The notes: generated from the sequence alone by a model not told the origin. A DNA stretch of 64,000 bases from Thalassocella blandensis (GCA_902141825.1 CABFPG010000004.1:310001-374000); one strand, 5' to 3'; positions 17,092-26,098 are shown, counted from the stretch's first letter. Numbers and translations: made by a program.

Positions 17092-19335
17092 TTATTTCAC
17101 TGCATCAGCGCCAACACTGGCTTCAATCGTAATTTGTTTGTTGTCCGGTACTTCGTTGTATGCAAGCACTTTTGCATCTGGAATATTGAATCGAATAAAT
17201 TGATATACCAGGTTACGCAATTGCGGAGCGACCAGAATAATAATTGGTTTCCCCATGGCTTCCTGTTTTCGTGCGGCCTCTACTAAGGCGTTATTCATTC
17301 GTTCAGCCAGTTGAGGTTCAATAAATGCGCCCTCATCTGCGCCAGCTTTTTGTGCTTGCTGAGAGGACTGTAGCAACAACTGTTCCAATCCGGGATCTAA
17401 GGTTATTACCGGCAGATTGGGCTCCTGCCCAACAATGTTCTGTACAATTTGACGTGAGAGCGCGCGACGAGCAATTGCCGTTAAACTGGCGGTATCAAGA
17501 TTTTTGGCACCATGAGCGGCGAGCGCTTCAGCAATCGTGCGCATATCGCGTACAGGCACCTGCTCGCGCAGCAATGTCTGCAAAACTTTTAGTAATTGGT
17601 TTATGGAAATTGTATTCGGAACAAGCTCTTCCACCAGTTTCGGCGATTTTTCTGCCAGCAGATCCAGCCATTTCTGCACATCTTCATGGCCTAGCAATTC
17701 ATGCGTATGATTCTGAATGATTTGATTTAAGTGCGTCGCAACAACGGTGCTCGGATCAACCACGGTGTAGCCCAGAGTTTGCGCCTGATCTTTCTTGGCT
17801 TCATCCACCCAGACGGCTTCCAGGCCGAATGCCGGATCGACTGTTTTCGTCCCTTCAAGTTTGCCAAATACCTGACCGGGATTTATCGCCATAAATTTGT
17901 CGGGAAACACCTCACCTTCACCGATGGTGACACCCATCAATGTAATGCGGTAGGCACTGGGTAACAAATCCAAATTGTCGCGAATATGAACGGCGGGAAT
18001 TAAAAAACCAAGGTCCTGCGATAGTTTTTTACGTACTCCCTTAATGCGCCCCAGCAATTCACCATTTTGCGCTTTATCGACCAGGGGAATTAAGCGGTAT
18101 CCCACTTCCAGGCCAATAATATCCACGGGCTGCACATCATCCCAGCTGACTTCCGTGGGCTCCTGGTTCTGCGGCATGGCCTTATTTTCCAACGCCTGCT
18201 GACTTGAAACAGGCGTCGGTCCCGGGCTACCTGCAGAGGACGCTCCCATCGCGCCGGATTGTGGTACCCGTCCTTGAAAGCCACCCTCTTCCACAACTTC
18301 GGCTTCCTGCTGACGAAAATGAATATAGTACGCCAGCAAGCCACAAATAAAAGCCAAGCCCAAAAACGGGATGTGCGGCATACCTGGGATTATGCCCATT
18401 AAAAATAAAATGCCTGCTGCCACCGCCAGCGCTTTGGGAGAATCAAACATTTGCGACAGCACTTGTCGGTTCATATCTTCAGCGCTATTGACTCGAGTCA
18501 CCATAATAGCGGCTGCAACAGACAGCAACAGCGAGGGGATTTGTGCAACAAGACCATCACCAATAGTTAACAGCACGTATTTTTCAGTGGCATCAGCAAA
18601 TTCCAATTGGTGCTGAGCCATCCCCACGGCCAAACCACCCACAATATTGATAATTAGAATCAGAATCCCGGCAACCGAATCTCCTCGTACAAACTTACTC
18701 GCACCGTCCATTGCACCGTAAAAATCTGCTTCGGAAGCCACGTCAGCACGACGAACACGCGCTTCATCCTGATCTATGATTCCAGCATTCAAATCGGCAT
18801 CAATCGCCATTTGTTTGCCGGGCATTGCATCCAGTGTAAAGCGGGCACTTACCTCAGAAATACGCCCTGCACCCTTGGTTACCACCACAAAGTTAATAAT
18901 AATCAGGATAATGAAGACCACTAGACCCACAGCGTAGTTACCACCAATTACCACTTCCCCAAAGGCTTGAATAACCTTTCCCGCAGAGTCACCACCTTCA
19001 TGGCCTTTTAACAAGACGATACGGGTAGAAGCAACATTCAGCGCAAGACGCAATAGCGTCGCGACCAACAAAATGGTTGGGAAAACCGCAAAGTCCAAAG
19101 GCCGTAAGGTGTACACTGCAACCAGCAGTACCACAATAGACAAGGCGATATTGAAGGAAAAAAACGCGTCGAGCATAAATGCCGGTAACGGCAACATCAT
19201 CATGCCCAGTAAGGCCAGCAACAGAATAGGTACGCTCAAATTGCCTTGCCATAAGCCTTTCACACTCTGTAAAGTGGATTGCCCTGAAACATTCCCAGGA
19301 AGGGATTTCAAATGCTGGAAAAATGGCTCTGCCAT
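17092..19335 (-). CDS. flhA: Flagellar export apparatus protein FlhA
   Basis: Inner-membrane core of the flagellar type III export gate. The N-terminal half has about eight transmembrane helices, beginning VPILLLALLGMMMLPLPAF, and includes the FHIPEP-family signature PTILLVATLLRLALNVASTRIVL and the cytoplasmic loop GRISEVSARFTLDAMPGKQMAIDADLNAG. The C-terminal cytoplasmic domain (about 390-747) docks chaperone-substrate complexes. At 747 residues it is longer than the enterobacterial protein, with a 30-residue N-terminal extension and a P/S/Q-rich connector near 355-395. The ATG has GAGGAG upstream. It is the first gene of the minus-strand block, and flhB is not adjacent. Confidence 0.97.
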   Translation of the reverse strand: MAEPFFQHLKSLPGNVSGQSTLQSVKGLWQGNLSVPILLLALLGMMMLPLPAFMLDAFFSFNIALSIVVLLVAVYTLRPLDFAVFPTILLVATLLRLALNVASTRIVLLKGHEGGDSAGKVIQAFGEVVIGGNYAVGLVVFIILIIINFVVVTKGAGRISEVSARFTLDAMPGKQMAIDADLNAGIIDQDEARVRRADVASEADFYGAMDGASKFVRGDSVAGILILIINIVGGLAVGMAQHQLEFADATEKYVLLTIGDGLVAQIPSLLLSVAAAIMVTRVNSAEDMNRQVLSQMFDSPKALAVAAGILFLMGIIPGMPHIPFLGLAFICGLLAYYIHFRQQEAEVVEEGGFQGRVPQSGAMGASSAGSPGPTPVSSQQALENKAMPQNQEPTEVSWDDVQPVDIIGLEVGYRLIPLVDKAQNGELLGRIKGVRKKLSQDLGFLIPAVHIRDNLDLLPSAYRITLMGVTIGEGEVFPDKFMAINPGQVFGKLEGTKTVDPAFGLEAVWVDEAKKDQAQTLGYTVVDPSTVVATHLNQIIQNHTHELLGHEDVQKWLDLLAEKSPKLVEELVPNTISINQLLKVLQTLLREQVPVRDMRTIAEALAAHGAKNLDTASLTAIARRALSRQIVQNIVGQEPNLPVITLDPGLEQLLLQSSQQAQKAGADEGAFIEPQLAERMNNALVEAARKQEAMGKPIIILVAPQLRNLVYQFIRFNIPDAKVLAYNEVPDNKQITIEASVGADAVK

Positions 19336-19390
19336 AAGGCTCCTCGATCAGACAATTTTTTGGCGCTTATCAACTAGTAAGGGCTTCATC

Positions 19391-19405
19391 GCAAAATCTA
19401 TGCCT
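19391..19405 (-). promoter_or_regulatory. Candidate sigma-54 (RpoN) promoter of flhA
   Basis: On the minus strand the element reads AGGCAT-AGATT-TTGC, with the invariant GG and GC at correct spacing and a good -12 half. Transcription would start near 19380, about 45 bases before the flhA ATG, and GAGGAG is positioned for translation. RpoN/FleQ control of flhA is known in Pseudomonas. Confidence 0.5.
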
Positions 19406-19872
19406 GAGTTCATTTTCAGCCAGATAAGACACCTGTTAATCTCGAAAGGGTTATCGAATTCACCCCATGAATTAGAACTCACCGCTCTACTCCTGGCTTT
19501 TATCAGACTGGTTTTCAATTAAAAGAAACTCGCAGACCTCACAGAACTCAAATATTCATCACCCCGTCGCAATTTTTCGGAATATGACAAGCCTGTCGTC
19601 AGGCTTCATCTAAACTTAATATGAGCGATTGAAAAAATTTCACTGACGGTACTAACTGCATATAAGCTCGGGGACGACTTAACAAGCAGATACAAAACAA
19701 AAAGGCATATTCACGCGCAGGAAACTAAGCGAAAAGACCGCCGATAGCCGACACAAAAATGCAGTAGAAAAAGTGCAGAAAAAAAGCACCATCAACAAAT
19801 ATTAAAGAAGTGATCAAGGGAAAAATTAAAACGTCGATCAGAAAATACTGTCGAACAACATGAAGTGGGAGA
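19406..19872. other. Divergent spacer between flhA and the TPR gene
   Basis: No gene is seen. A hairpin with 7-bp perfect arms (AAGCCTG/CAGGCTT, 19589-19606) and a four-base loop lies in the middle but lacks a T-run, so it is not a standard terminator. The right half must hold the promoter of the TPR gene, for which I see no clear elements. Confidence 0.4.
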
Positions 19873-21171
19873 ATGAAAATGCGATTGCCCGCCCAACTGA
19901 ATACTCATCAGCAGGAAATATCTGTTCCCGGCAAAGGTGTACATTATTTTGTTGTCATGTTCCTGCTTATTGCCCTGTCTGCGCGAGCCTCGCCAGAATC
20001 ATCCAGCGAAATAGCATCACAGACTGCAAACACGCCCCATCAAACCGACGCTATACAGCAGAACAACTCAGAACAAACTCTTCCAGACAGCGCAACACCG
20101 TCTCCTCTGTCAGAGAAACCCGATCCAGCACAACTGGCACTCATGGATCGAGAATTTACTATACCGCCTTATGACCTGCATTTTTTAACGGATGAGATTA
20201 AACAACTGTTAGATGTTGAAGTCACGCACGTACGATCTAAAAAGCAACGTTTTTTGAAACTTCACGATGTTTTGTATAAATCTCACTACTTGAACCTCAT
20301 GTATAACCCAAACGGCACATACACGGCGGCTGAAACTTTTCGCCAAGGCAGCGGTAACTGTATGTCCCATGCCAATTTATTTGTAGCTGCTGCACGCTAC
20401 GTTGGGTTAAAAGCTTACTATCAATCCGTTGAAGTTCCGTTGGAATGGCGCCCTCGTCAAGGATTTTATGAATTGCCAGGACATGTCAACGTTGTGTTAA
20501 AACTTGGGCACTACAATGCTACGGTGGAATTCAACCAAGCTATTTTTGACGAGTATGATATGACATCGTTAAAAAAAGAGATAATTTCTGACGATCGAGC
20601 AAAGGCGGAGTTTTATAACAATCTTGGCGTTGAAGCATTAAATGAAAATCAATACTTTAGAGCGATTGCTTTCTTTGAAAAAGCCATAGAGACAGATAAA
20701 AAGCTGGATATCTCCTGGTCAAACCTGGGTGTCGTCCATAAAAAACTAGGTGCGTTTAACCAGGCTGAGCAGGCTTACCTAAAGGCTATTGCGTTGAATC
20801 CTCACAATAAATCTGCGATGAAAAACCTTTTTGTTCTCTACACCCAAATTGGTGATGAACACAATGCCGAAACCTATCGTAAGGATGTTGAAAAATACGC
20901 GCGCAAAAACCCTTACTATCTTGAAAAGCTCGCCAAACGTGAACTTGCATTAAAAAATTTCGACAAAGCCACCCGTCTATTTAAAAAGGCCATTCGCATT
21001 TACAAATTGGAGCCCAGTTTTTACCACGGCTTGGCATTGAGCTACTATCACCAAAATAAAATTGATCACGCAAAAAAAGCGTTGGACAAAGCACAACAGT
21101 ATGCAGATTTAGATGACAAACAACGCTACAGCCAAAAGCTTCAGGTACTAACCGCGAACAATGGCATTTGA
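19873..21171 (+). CDS. Exported transglutaminase-like/TPR repeat protein
   Basis: A signal peptide with a long n-region and the hydrophobic core YFVVMFLLIALSARA (about 25-39) precedes a polar disordered linker to about 90. Residues 95-240 form a transglutaminase-like (papain-fold) domain: GSGNCMSHANLFVAAARYVGLKAYYQSVEVP gives Cys163 at a helix start, GHVNVVL gives His204, and TVEFNQ gives Glu219 in place of the usual Asp. From about 245 to the end are four or five TPR units (AEFYNNLGVEALNENQY, SWSNLGVVHKKLGAFNQAEQAYLKAIALNPHN). It probably works in the periplasm as a peptidase-like or scaffold protein. No named family function can be given. Confidence 0.75.
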   Translation: MKMRLPAQLNTHQQEISVPGKGVHYFVVMFLLIALSARASPESSSEIASQTANTPHQTDAIQQNNSEQTLPDSATPSPLSEKPDPAQLALMDREFTIPPYDLHFLTDEIKQLLDVEVTHVRSKKQRFLKLHDVLYKSHYLNLMYNPNGTYTAAETFRQGSGNCMSHANLFVAAARYVGLKAYYQSVEVPLEWRPRQGFYELPGHVNVVLKLGHYNATVEFNQAIFDEYDMTSLKKEIISDDRAKAEFYNNLGVEALNENQYFRAIAFFEKAIETDKKLDISWSNLGVVHKKLGAFNQAEQAYLKAIALNPHNKSAMKNLFVLYTQIGDEHNAETYRKDVEKYARKNPYYLEKLAKRELALKNFDKATRLFKKAIRIYKLEPSFYHGLALSYYHQNKIDHAKKALDKAQQYADLDDKQRYSQKLQVLTANNGI

Positions 21172-21593
21172 TCGCAGGACGTCTAAACACAGGTAAATCC
21201 ATGAAGTGGAGGTGTAAGTTTGCAATTCGTCATCAAAATTATCTTTCCAACTTACAAGCGATGGGCAAGCGGCTATATTTAGTGGGTAACGCTCACGTTT
21301 CGGATCTTCAAAAAAGCGATATGGATATTTCTTAACCATATCTCATAAAAAATAGTAAAAACCTCAAAGTCGGATTGCCGTATTACTGTGCTTTATGGGA
21401 AAGTTATGCCGCTAACACTTGAATTTAATCGCAACAGCCTATATCAATCGCGTTTAAATTTATTCCATTTTGAAGACTTACGTGACATTCTTACAGATAA
21501 GTTAACTACCTAGTCGCCGTTTTAGATGATCGTTTATTCAACCGATCATTCTTTTAAAGAGATGCCACACAGCAGAGAGTTGAGCACAGAATA
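21172..21593. other. Spacer before the divergent response regulator, with two hairpins
   Basis: No coding frame is convincing. A hairpin with GATATGG/CCATATC arms lies at 21318-21342. A second with ATGATCG/CGATCAT arms lies at 21526-21549, followed by TCTTTT, 45 bases before the response regulator start. The second could be a weak terminator or a structured leader. Confidence 0.4.
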
Positions 21594-22577
21594 ATGGGTA
21601 AACCCGAATTAAGTCTTTTTTATCACCCTACCTTGGCGGTATACATTGATGACAACAAAGAGTTCATCCAATCCGTAACAATGAAGTCCGATCCGGGCTC
21701 ATTTGCACTGTTTGATGATCCTCATGAAGGTCTGGTCTATGTCGAATCACAAAACAAGCTGATCGAGAATTTTGCCAAAGGCTTGCCCATGTCTCCCGAC
21801 ATCAATGCGCCTCAGCAATTAATATTGCCGCAAAATCACATATGTAAAAAACTCAACACCTTAAACCGCTTCGCGGAGCCTTCGGTGGTCGTTGTAGATT
21901 TCAGCATGCCCCATCTAAACGGGTTGGATCTGTGTTCGCAAATTTCAAATCCCAACACCAAAAAAATTCTTCTGACGGGTGTTGCCAATGAAAAGCAGGC
22001 GATTCATGCACTCAATTCAGATTTAATCGATTTCTATATTGGGAAAAATGAAGACGATTTACCCAATCGGCTCAAGTCCATCATCGCAACCTTAAATAAA
22101 CGTTATTTCATGGAGTTGATGCCACTATCAAAACAAGCGGCACACACCCAGATCCCTTATTTGTTCGATACTGAATTTGCAGATTATTTCGAACAGCTGT
22201 GCGAAGACATGGACATAGTGGAATATTACTACGTGACCAACCCCGGCGGTTTTCTAATGATTGATCGTTTCGGTGCGATGAGCCGGTTACTGGTGTATAC
22301 CACAGACGAATTCACTCACACCTTGTCAGAGCTCAATGAGAAGAAAATCAATGACGAGTGTTACAGCGTGCTCGCCAGTCGCTCTCATGCACCGTTTTTT
22401 CAAAACGATGATGGTGAGTACGAACCGTCTTTCATGCAGAACTGGCAAGAAAACATTTATCCGATGGAAGTTATCAATGGTGACCAGGATTATTTTTGTG
22501 CACTGATTAAAAAGAAGTTTCGGTGTTTATCGAGCTTTCAAGAATACCTGGACATGCCGTCAAATCGGCTTCATTAA
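21594..22577 (+). CDS. Divergent response regulator with an inserted receiver domain and unknown C-terminal domain
   Basis: The receiver begins with a first strand and acidic pair, AVYIDDNKEF (Asp19/Asp20). About 65 extra residues intervene before the phospho-acceptor strand VVVVDFSMPHLNGLDLC (Asp102). KKILLTGVANEKQAI and DFYIGKNEDDL complete it, with Lys155 at the usual place. Residues about 180-327 form a domain I do not recognise (YFEQLCEDMDIVEYYYVTNPGGFLMIDRFG). It has no DNA-binding helix-turn-helix, GGDEF or AAA+ features. The displaced Asp and the length recall Legionella LqsR, a quorum-sensing response regulator, but this is only a resemblance of layout. The next gene starts 6 bases later, so the two are coexpressed. 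Confidence 0.7.
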   Translation: MGKPELSLFYHPTLAVYIDDNKEFIQSVTMKSDPGSFALFDDPHEGLVYVESQNKLIENFAKGLPMSPDINAPQQLILPQNHICKKLNTLNRFAEPSVVVVDFSMPHLNGLDLCSQISNPNTKKILLTGVANEKQAIHALNSDLIDFYIGKNEDDLPNRLKSIIATLNKRYFMELMPLSKQAAHTQIPYLFDTEFADYFEQLCEDMDIVEYYYVTNPGGFLMIDRFGAMSRLLVYTTDEFTHTLSELNEKKINDECYSVLASRSHAPFFQNDDGEYEPSFMQNWQENIYPMEVINGDQDYFCALIKKKFRCLSSFQEYLDMPSNRLH

Positions 22578-22583
22578 CCTTAC

Positions 22584-23297
22584 GTGACTTCAACAATGAA
22601 CTCCGCTAATTCGCAACACAACGATATTGATCAAGTTTCTTCAAGCTTTTCTCATGATGTGTCAACCCCACTGGCTACGGCTAAAATGAATGCGGATTTA
22701 ATCCTGGAATATATGCAGGAGTTAACGCCGCAAATCCAGGCGCTGGACAATATTCCAGACCATATTAAATCCGCCTTAATCAATGCGCCTAAACTTATCA
22801 GCGCAAATGTCAGTGAAGCTCAAGCCCTGCTGAGTCGCTACAAGTTATTTCTAAATACCCTGGACAGACAGGATTACCTGCATCAGGAAGGTAGTGACAG
22901 TCAAATTCACAAGACGGACACACAGAATCAAACGCAACTTCAACCAGCCCTCAAAATCCTGCTGGTTGATGATGAACAAATCCACCATGACATAGCAGAA
23001 TCTGTGTTGGGCAGTACACACAGCATCGCGCATGTTTATTCCGGCAAGGAGGCAATAGAAACCAGTCAACAACAAGAGTTCGATGTCGTGTTAATGGATA
23101 TGCAAATGCCTGGGCTATCCGGCAAGGAAACCACCGAAAAACTGTGCGAACTAATTGGCGCGCAAACTAAAATCATTGGGCTGACCAGCATGCCCATTGA
23201 ACGCCAAAAGGTGGAACTCAAAAAAAGCGGATTTTATGATTTTTTAGACAAACCGCTAAAGCAAGGCATGCTGGAGCAGGTATTAATCGCAAATTAA
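22584..23297 (+). CDS. DHp (HisKA-like) domain fused to a receiver, no ATPase domain
   Basis: Residues about 15-95 make a two-helix DHp-like unit with an H-box, SFSHDVSTPLATAK (His24, Asp25), and a second long helix (LISANVSEAQALLSRYKLFL). A polar linker leads at about 123 straight into a receiver (KILLVDDEQ, Asp129/Asp130; VVLMDMQMPGLSG, Asp172; IIGLTS; FLDKPL). No N, G1 or G2 box exists, so it cannot autophosphorylate by itself. It would suit a phosphotransfer shuttle between a separate kinase and the preceding response regulator. The frame opens with GTG at 22584; an ATG four codons later is equally possible, and neither has a strong ribosome site. Confidence 0.72.
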   Translation: MTSTMNSANSQHNDIDQVSSSFSHDVSTPLATAKMNADLILEYMQELTPQIQALDNIPDHIKSALINAPKLISANVSEAQALLSRYKLFLNTLDRQDYLHQEGSDSQIHKTDTQNQTQLQPALKILLVDDEQIHHDIAESVLGSTHSIAHVYSGKEAIETSQQQEFDVVLMDMQMPGLSGKETTEKLCELIGAQTKIIGLTSMPIERQKVELKKSGFYDFLDKPLKQGMLEQVLIAN

Positions 23298-23394
23298 AAA
23301 ACGAAACTTAACTGTAGATTACACGGGAAATGCTATAATGCCGTCAGATTCAACAAAAAATTGAACCTGACAATTGAGGTAGTGACGTTCACTT

Positions 23395-23428
23395 TAGAGG
23401 CACAATTAAGATAGAGGTACAACTAAGA
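23395..23428. repeat. 17-bp tandem duplication
   Basis: TAGAGGCACAATTAAGA is followed directly by TAGAGGTACAACTAAGA, two mismatches in 17 bases, and a looser relative (TTGAGGTAGTGACG) precedes it. Confidence 0.8.
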
Positions 23429-23429
23429 G

Positions 23430-23517
23430 CGCAGGGTAAACCCAGCCCAAAGTATTTTGAAAGACAAATACTTATGCAGCCAGGAGCTTTCCTGGACAAG
23501 CTTTCTAACAAAAGCTT
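23430..23517 (+). ncRNA. Candidate structured leader RNA: three adjacent hairpins
   Basis: After GCAGGGTAAACCC come three perfect hairpins: AAGTATTT/AAATACTT (23450-23473, loop TGAAAGAC), CCAGGA/TCCTGG (23480-23495, loop GCTT) and AAGCTTT/AAAGCTT (23498-23517). The CAGGGTAAACC phrase is reminiscent of cyclic-di-GMP-I riboswitches (CAGGGCAAACC), but the conserved GGGACGCAAAGCC and the closing arm are missing. I therefore call only an unclassified structured element. Strand is assumed from the downstream gene. Confidence 0.35.
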
Positions 23518-23587
23518 TCAAAAAACAGCCTTCCAAGTAATGTTTTCAAATCACTAACTTGAAAGCGCCAACTTGAAAGCAACGACT

Positions 23588-23643
23588 TGAAAGCATTGAA
23601 CTGAAAGCATTGAACTGAAAGCATTGAACTGAAAGCATTGAAC
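23588..23643. repeat. 14-bp minisatellite, four perfect copies
   Basis: The unit TGAAAGCATTGAAC occurs four times with no mismatch. Degenerate units (ACTTGAAAGCGCCA, ACTTGAAAGCAACG) extend the array leftward to about 23556, for about six or seven units. It lies about 150 bases before the TonB receptor start. Confidence 0.9.
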
Positions 23644-23795
23644 TAAAATAAAGGCGCCTAGTTATACCAAAATAAAACACTCAAAAGAATGCATTAAAAA
23701 TCCGCTTTTTGGAACTTTATGCATGAGAACTTCACAATTTCTACCCACAAACAGACAGTATAAGTTGGCGCTTTACATGCGACCCCAGATTTAAC

Positions 23796-25937
23796 ATGAT
23801 GACATTCGACCCTATTAAGCAGTTACTGGTTGTCTCCAGCGTGATTGGTTGCAGTTTTTCGCCATACGTTTTCAGTGCGCCACAACAACAAACGCAAACT
23901 GATGATTATCATGGCGGCCTTGAAGAAGTGCTCGTTCGAGCACAGATTCGTGAAGAGAGCATCTTTGAAATTCCCGTCTCAGTCGCACACATCAGCAAAG
24001 AGTTTATTCAAGCCACCGGCGCCAAAGATCTAAGCGACCTGGAATACGCCATTCCGTCTTTGAGTTTCGGCGCAGGTACACGTAAAAGTCGCGGTGAAAT
24101 TTCAATCCGTGGTATCGGTGATTACTCCCGCAATATCGGCAGTGATGCTCGCGTGGTCGTATATGTTGATGGTGTTCCTTATGTGCGCTCCTCCACGTTT
24201 AACGTCGCTCTGCTGGACGTGCAACAAGTTGAAGTGATTAGAGGGCCACAAGGAACCTTTTTTGGTACAAACTCCGTGGCTGGTGCCATAAATATAACCA
24301 CTCATAAACCGCATGAAGAAGCCAGCCAGTCCATGCAATTGGAAATTGGCAATTACAATACGCGCAACGCCAACCTGTTCGCCAATATTCCTCTCAATGA
24401 TCGCGTCATGGGCAGCCTGGAACTTGGACGCCAACAGTCAGATGGCTACATAGACAATATCTATCAGGGAAAGGAAATTCAGGGGGTAGATAACAACGCC
24501 GCCCGAATAAAACTCAAAATACTTCCATCGGACAAACTGGACATCGACATCAGCTTAGACTGGTTGGAAGAAGATGTCCCCGCAACCAATGGTGAGGCAT
24601 TACAAGACAACAGCAGTTATAGTGGCTACAGCGAAGCACCAGAGCCTCTCAAGGTCTCCCATGACACTGACGAGTACGAGAAGCGCTCCGTCGCTGGAGG
24701 CTCTGTGTCGGCCTCCTACGCCACAGATGCCGATTTCACTATTGTCAGCACCACCGCATTGCGAGACAACGAATTCAGCACGCAAAATGAAGAGGATTAC
24801 TCATCCGTACCAGCGTCCTATTCTTACTTTAATGAACAGAGCCAACAGGCCTCTCAAGAGCTTCGACTTATCTCGCCCCTGTACGACAAGTTTAACTATA
24901 TTGTCGGTGCCTTCTACATGTCACAGAGCATTGAAACTGCACGATTTGCTCAACTGGGCGAGAACCGCGCAACAACTCCCGGCAAACTGGACCATGATTC
25001 GGCCTCACTTTATGGCCATTTGAATTATGTATTGAACGAGCACTGGCAAACGTCTATTGGTGCGCGATTTGTCGAAGAGAGCAAAGCCATTAACTACACC
25101 ATCGAAGACGGCATTGGCCTGTTTGTAAATGACACACTGATCACAGATAAAACCTTCTCGGATTTCCTACCGAAATTCGGTATTCAATACACCGCCCACA
25201 ACGACGGCATGCTCTACTTTAATGTCTCCAAGAGTTTTAAAAGCGGTGGCTGGAATGCTGATTTTGTTACCGACCTGAGCAGCATTGAATTCAAACCAGA
25301 GTATGCCTACAACTGGGAGCTGGGCTACAAACAGGAATTACTCGATAACAATCTCAACTTCAATGTTGCCTTATTTCAAATCAATATTGAAGACTTACAG
25401 GTATTTCAATTTGTTGAAAGTGACACGGCCACAATTTTACAGCTCACTAACGCAGGTGAAGCGACCAGCAGAGGTCTGGAACTGGAATTGAACTATCTGT
25501 TAGACGACCACTGGAAATTGACATTAAACAGCGCTTATACCGACGCAAAATTCGATGAGTTTAAAAATGGCGGACGCGATAGTGAAGGTAATTTTGTCAA
25601 CTATGACACACACCAGCTTTCCTACGCCCCCAAGTTAAAATATTTTCTTGGCCTGGACTACACCTATAAACACTTTTATGGGCACCTGAATTACAGCTAT
25701 TCAAGCAGTTTTTACTCCAATCCAAGCAACAGTGATTCTACCCAGGTTCCAAGCTGTGACACCATCAACAGCCGTGTGGGCTTGAAACTTAACTCTCATT
25801 GGCAATTCGAGCTTTGGGGCAACAATCTGGCAGATTCCCGCCATTTGCGTTACCGAGAAGAATCGTTTCTACGAATTGACCGCGGTTTCTATGAAGAACC
25901 AAGAAGCTTCGGCATCAGTATTATGTTTAAAAATTAA
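23796..25937 (+). CDS. TonB-dependent outer-membrane receptor
   Basis: Energy-coupled uptake of a scarce ligand through a 22-strand barrel. A signal peptide (about 1-28, cut after FSA) is followed by a TonB-box-like GLEEVLVRAQ. The plug domain (about 45-165) has PSLSFGAGTRKSRGEISIRGIGDY, VVVYVDGVPYVRSS and VEVIRGPQGTFFGTNSVAGAINITT. The barrel shows the usual late signatures (SKSFKSGGWNADF, PEYAYNWELGYKQEL, TNAGEATSRGLELELNYLL) and ends in Phe-Lys-Asn instead of a terminal aromatic. At 713 residues it fits catecholate-siderophore or glycan-type receptors. The substrate cannot be told from sequence. No TonB/ExbBD or transport operon adjoins it. Confidence 0.92.
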   Translation: MMTFDPIKQLLVVSSVIGCSFSPYVFSAPQQQTQTDDYHGGLEEVLVRAQIREESIFEIPVSVAHISKEFIQATGAKDLSDLEYAIPSLSFGAGTRKSRGEISIRGIGDYSRNIGSDARVVVYVDGVPYVRSSTFNVALLDVQQVEVIRGPQGTFFGTNSVAGAINITTHKPHEEASQSMQLEIGNYNTRNANLFANIPLNDRVMGSLELGRQQSDGYIDNIYQGKEIQGVDNNAARIKLKILPSDKLDIDISLDWLEEDVPATNGEALQDNSSYSGYSEAPEPLKVSHDTDEYEKRSVAGGSVSASYATDADFTIVSTTALRDNEFSTQNEEDYSSVPASYSYFNEQSQQASQELRLISPLYDKFNYIVGAFYMSQSIETARFAQLGENRATTPGKLDHDSASLYGHLNYVLNEHWQTSIGARFVEESKAINYTIEDGIGLFVNDTLITDKTFSDFLPKFGIQYTAHNDGMLYFNVSKSFKSGGWNADFVTDLSSIEFKPEYAYNWELGYKQELLDNNLNFNVALFQINIEDLQVFQFVESDTATILQLTNAGEATSRGLELELNYLLDDHWKLTLNSAYTDAKFDEFKNGGRDSEGNFVNYDTHQLSYAPKLKYFLGLDYTYKHFYGHLNYSYSSSFYSNPSNSDSTQVPSCDTINSRVGLKLNSHWQFELWGNNLADSRHLRYREESFLRIDRGFYEEPRSFGISIMFKN

Positions 25938-26042
25938 CGCACCACTACCGAATGCAGCGCCTAAACGCATGACATAATCGCTACTCACAAGCCAAAATCA
26001 TAAACCAAAGTCATTAGCCAAAATCAAAAGCCCCGCCCATAA

Positions 26043-26075
26043 AAAAACCGGGAGTCGTCTGCACCCCCGGTTTTT
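26043..26075. terminator. Bidirectional intrinsic terminator
   Basis: AAAAACCGGG and CCCGGTTTTT form a perfect 10-bp stem whose A and T runs serve both strands. It sits between the convergent TonB receptor and histidine kinase genes. Confidence 0.9.
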
Positions 26076-26098
26076 CGATTTGTCTTTGCTGCAAAGTT

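Larger units (their letters stand above)
23298..23795. other. Repeat- and hairpin-rich leader of the TonB receptor gene
   Basis: This 498-bp spacer has no gene. It holds a 17-bp tandem duplication (23395-23428), three consecutive hairpins (23450-23517) and a 14-bp minisatellite (23588-23643), and then a plain AT-rich stretch up to the receptor ATG. The layout suggests a long untranslated leader. Confidence 0.6.

Noticed and set aside
23430-23517. Cyclic-di-GMP-I (GEMM) riboswitch
   Set aside because: The CAGGGTAAACC phrase fits, but the conserved GGGACGCAAAGCC segment and the closing GGTAGGTAGCGGG arm are not present, and hairpin lengths differ.
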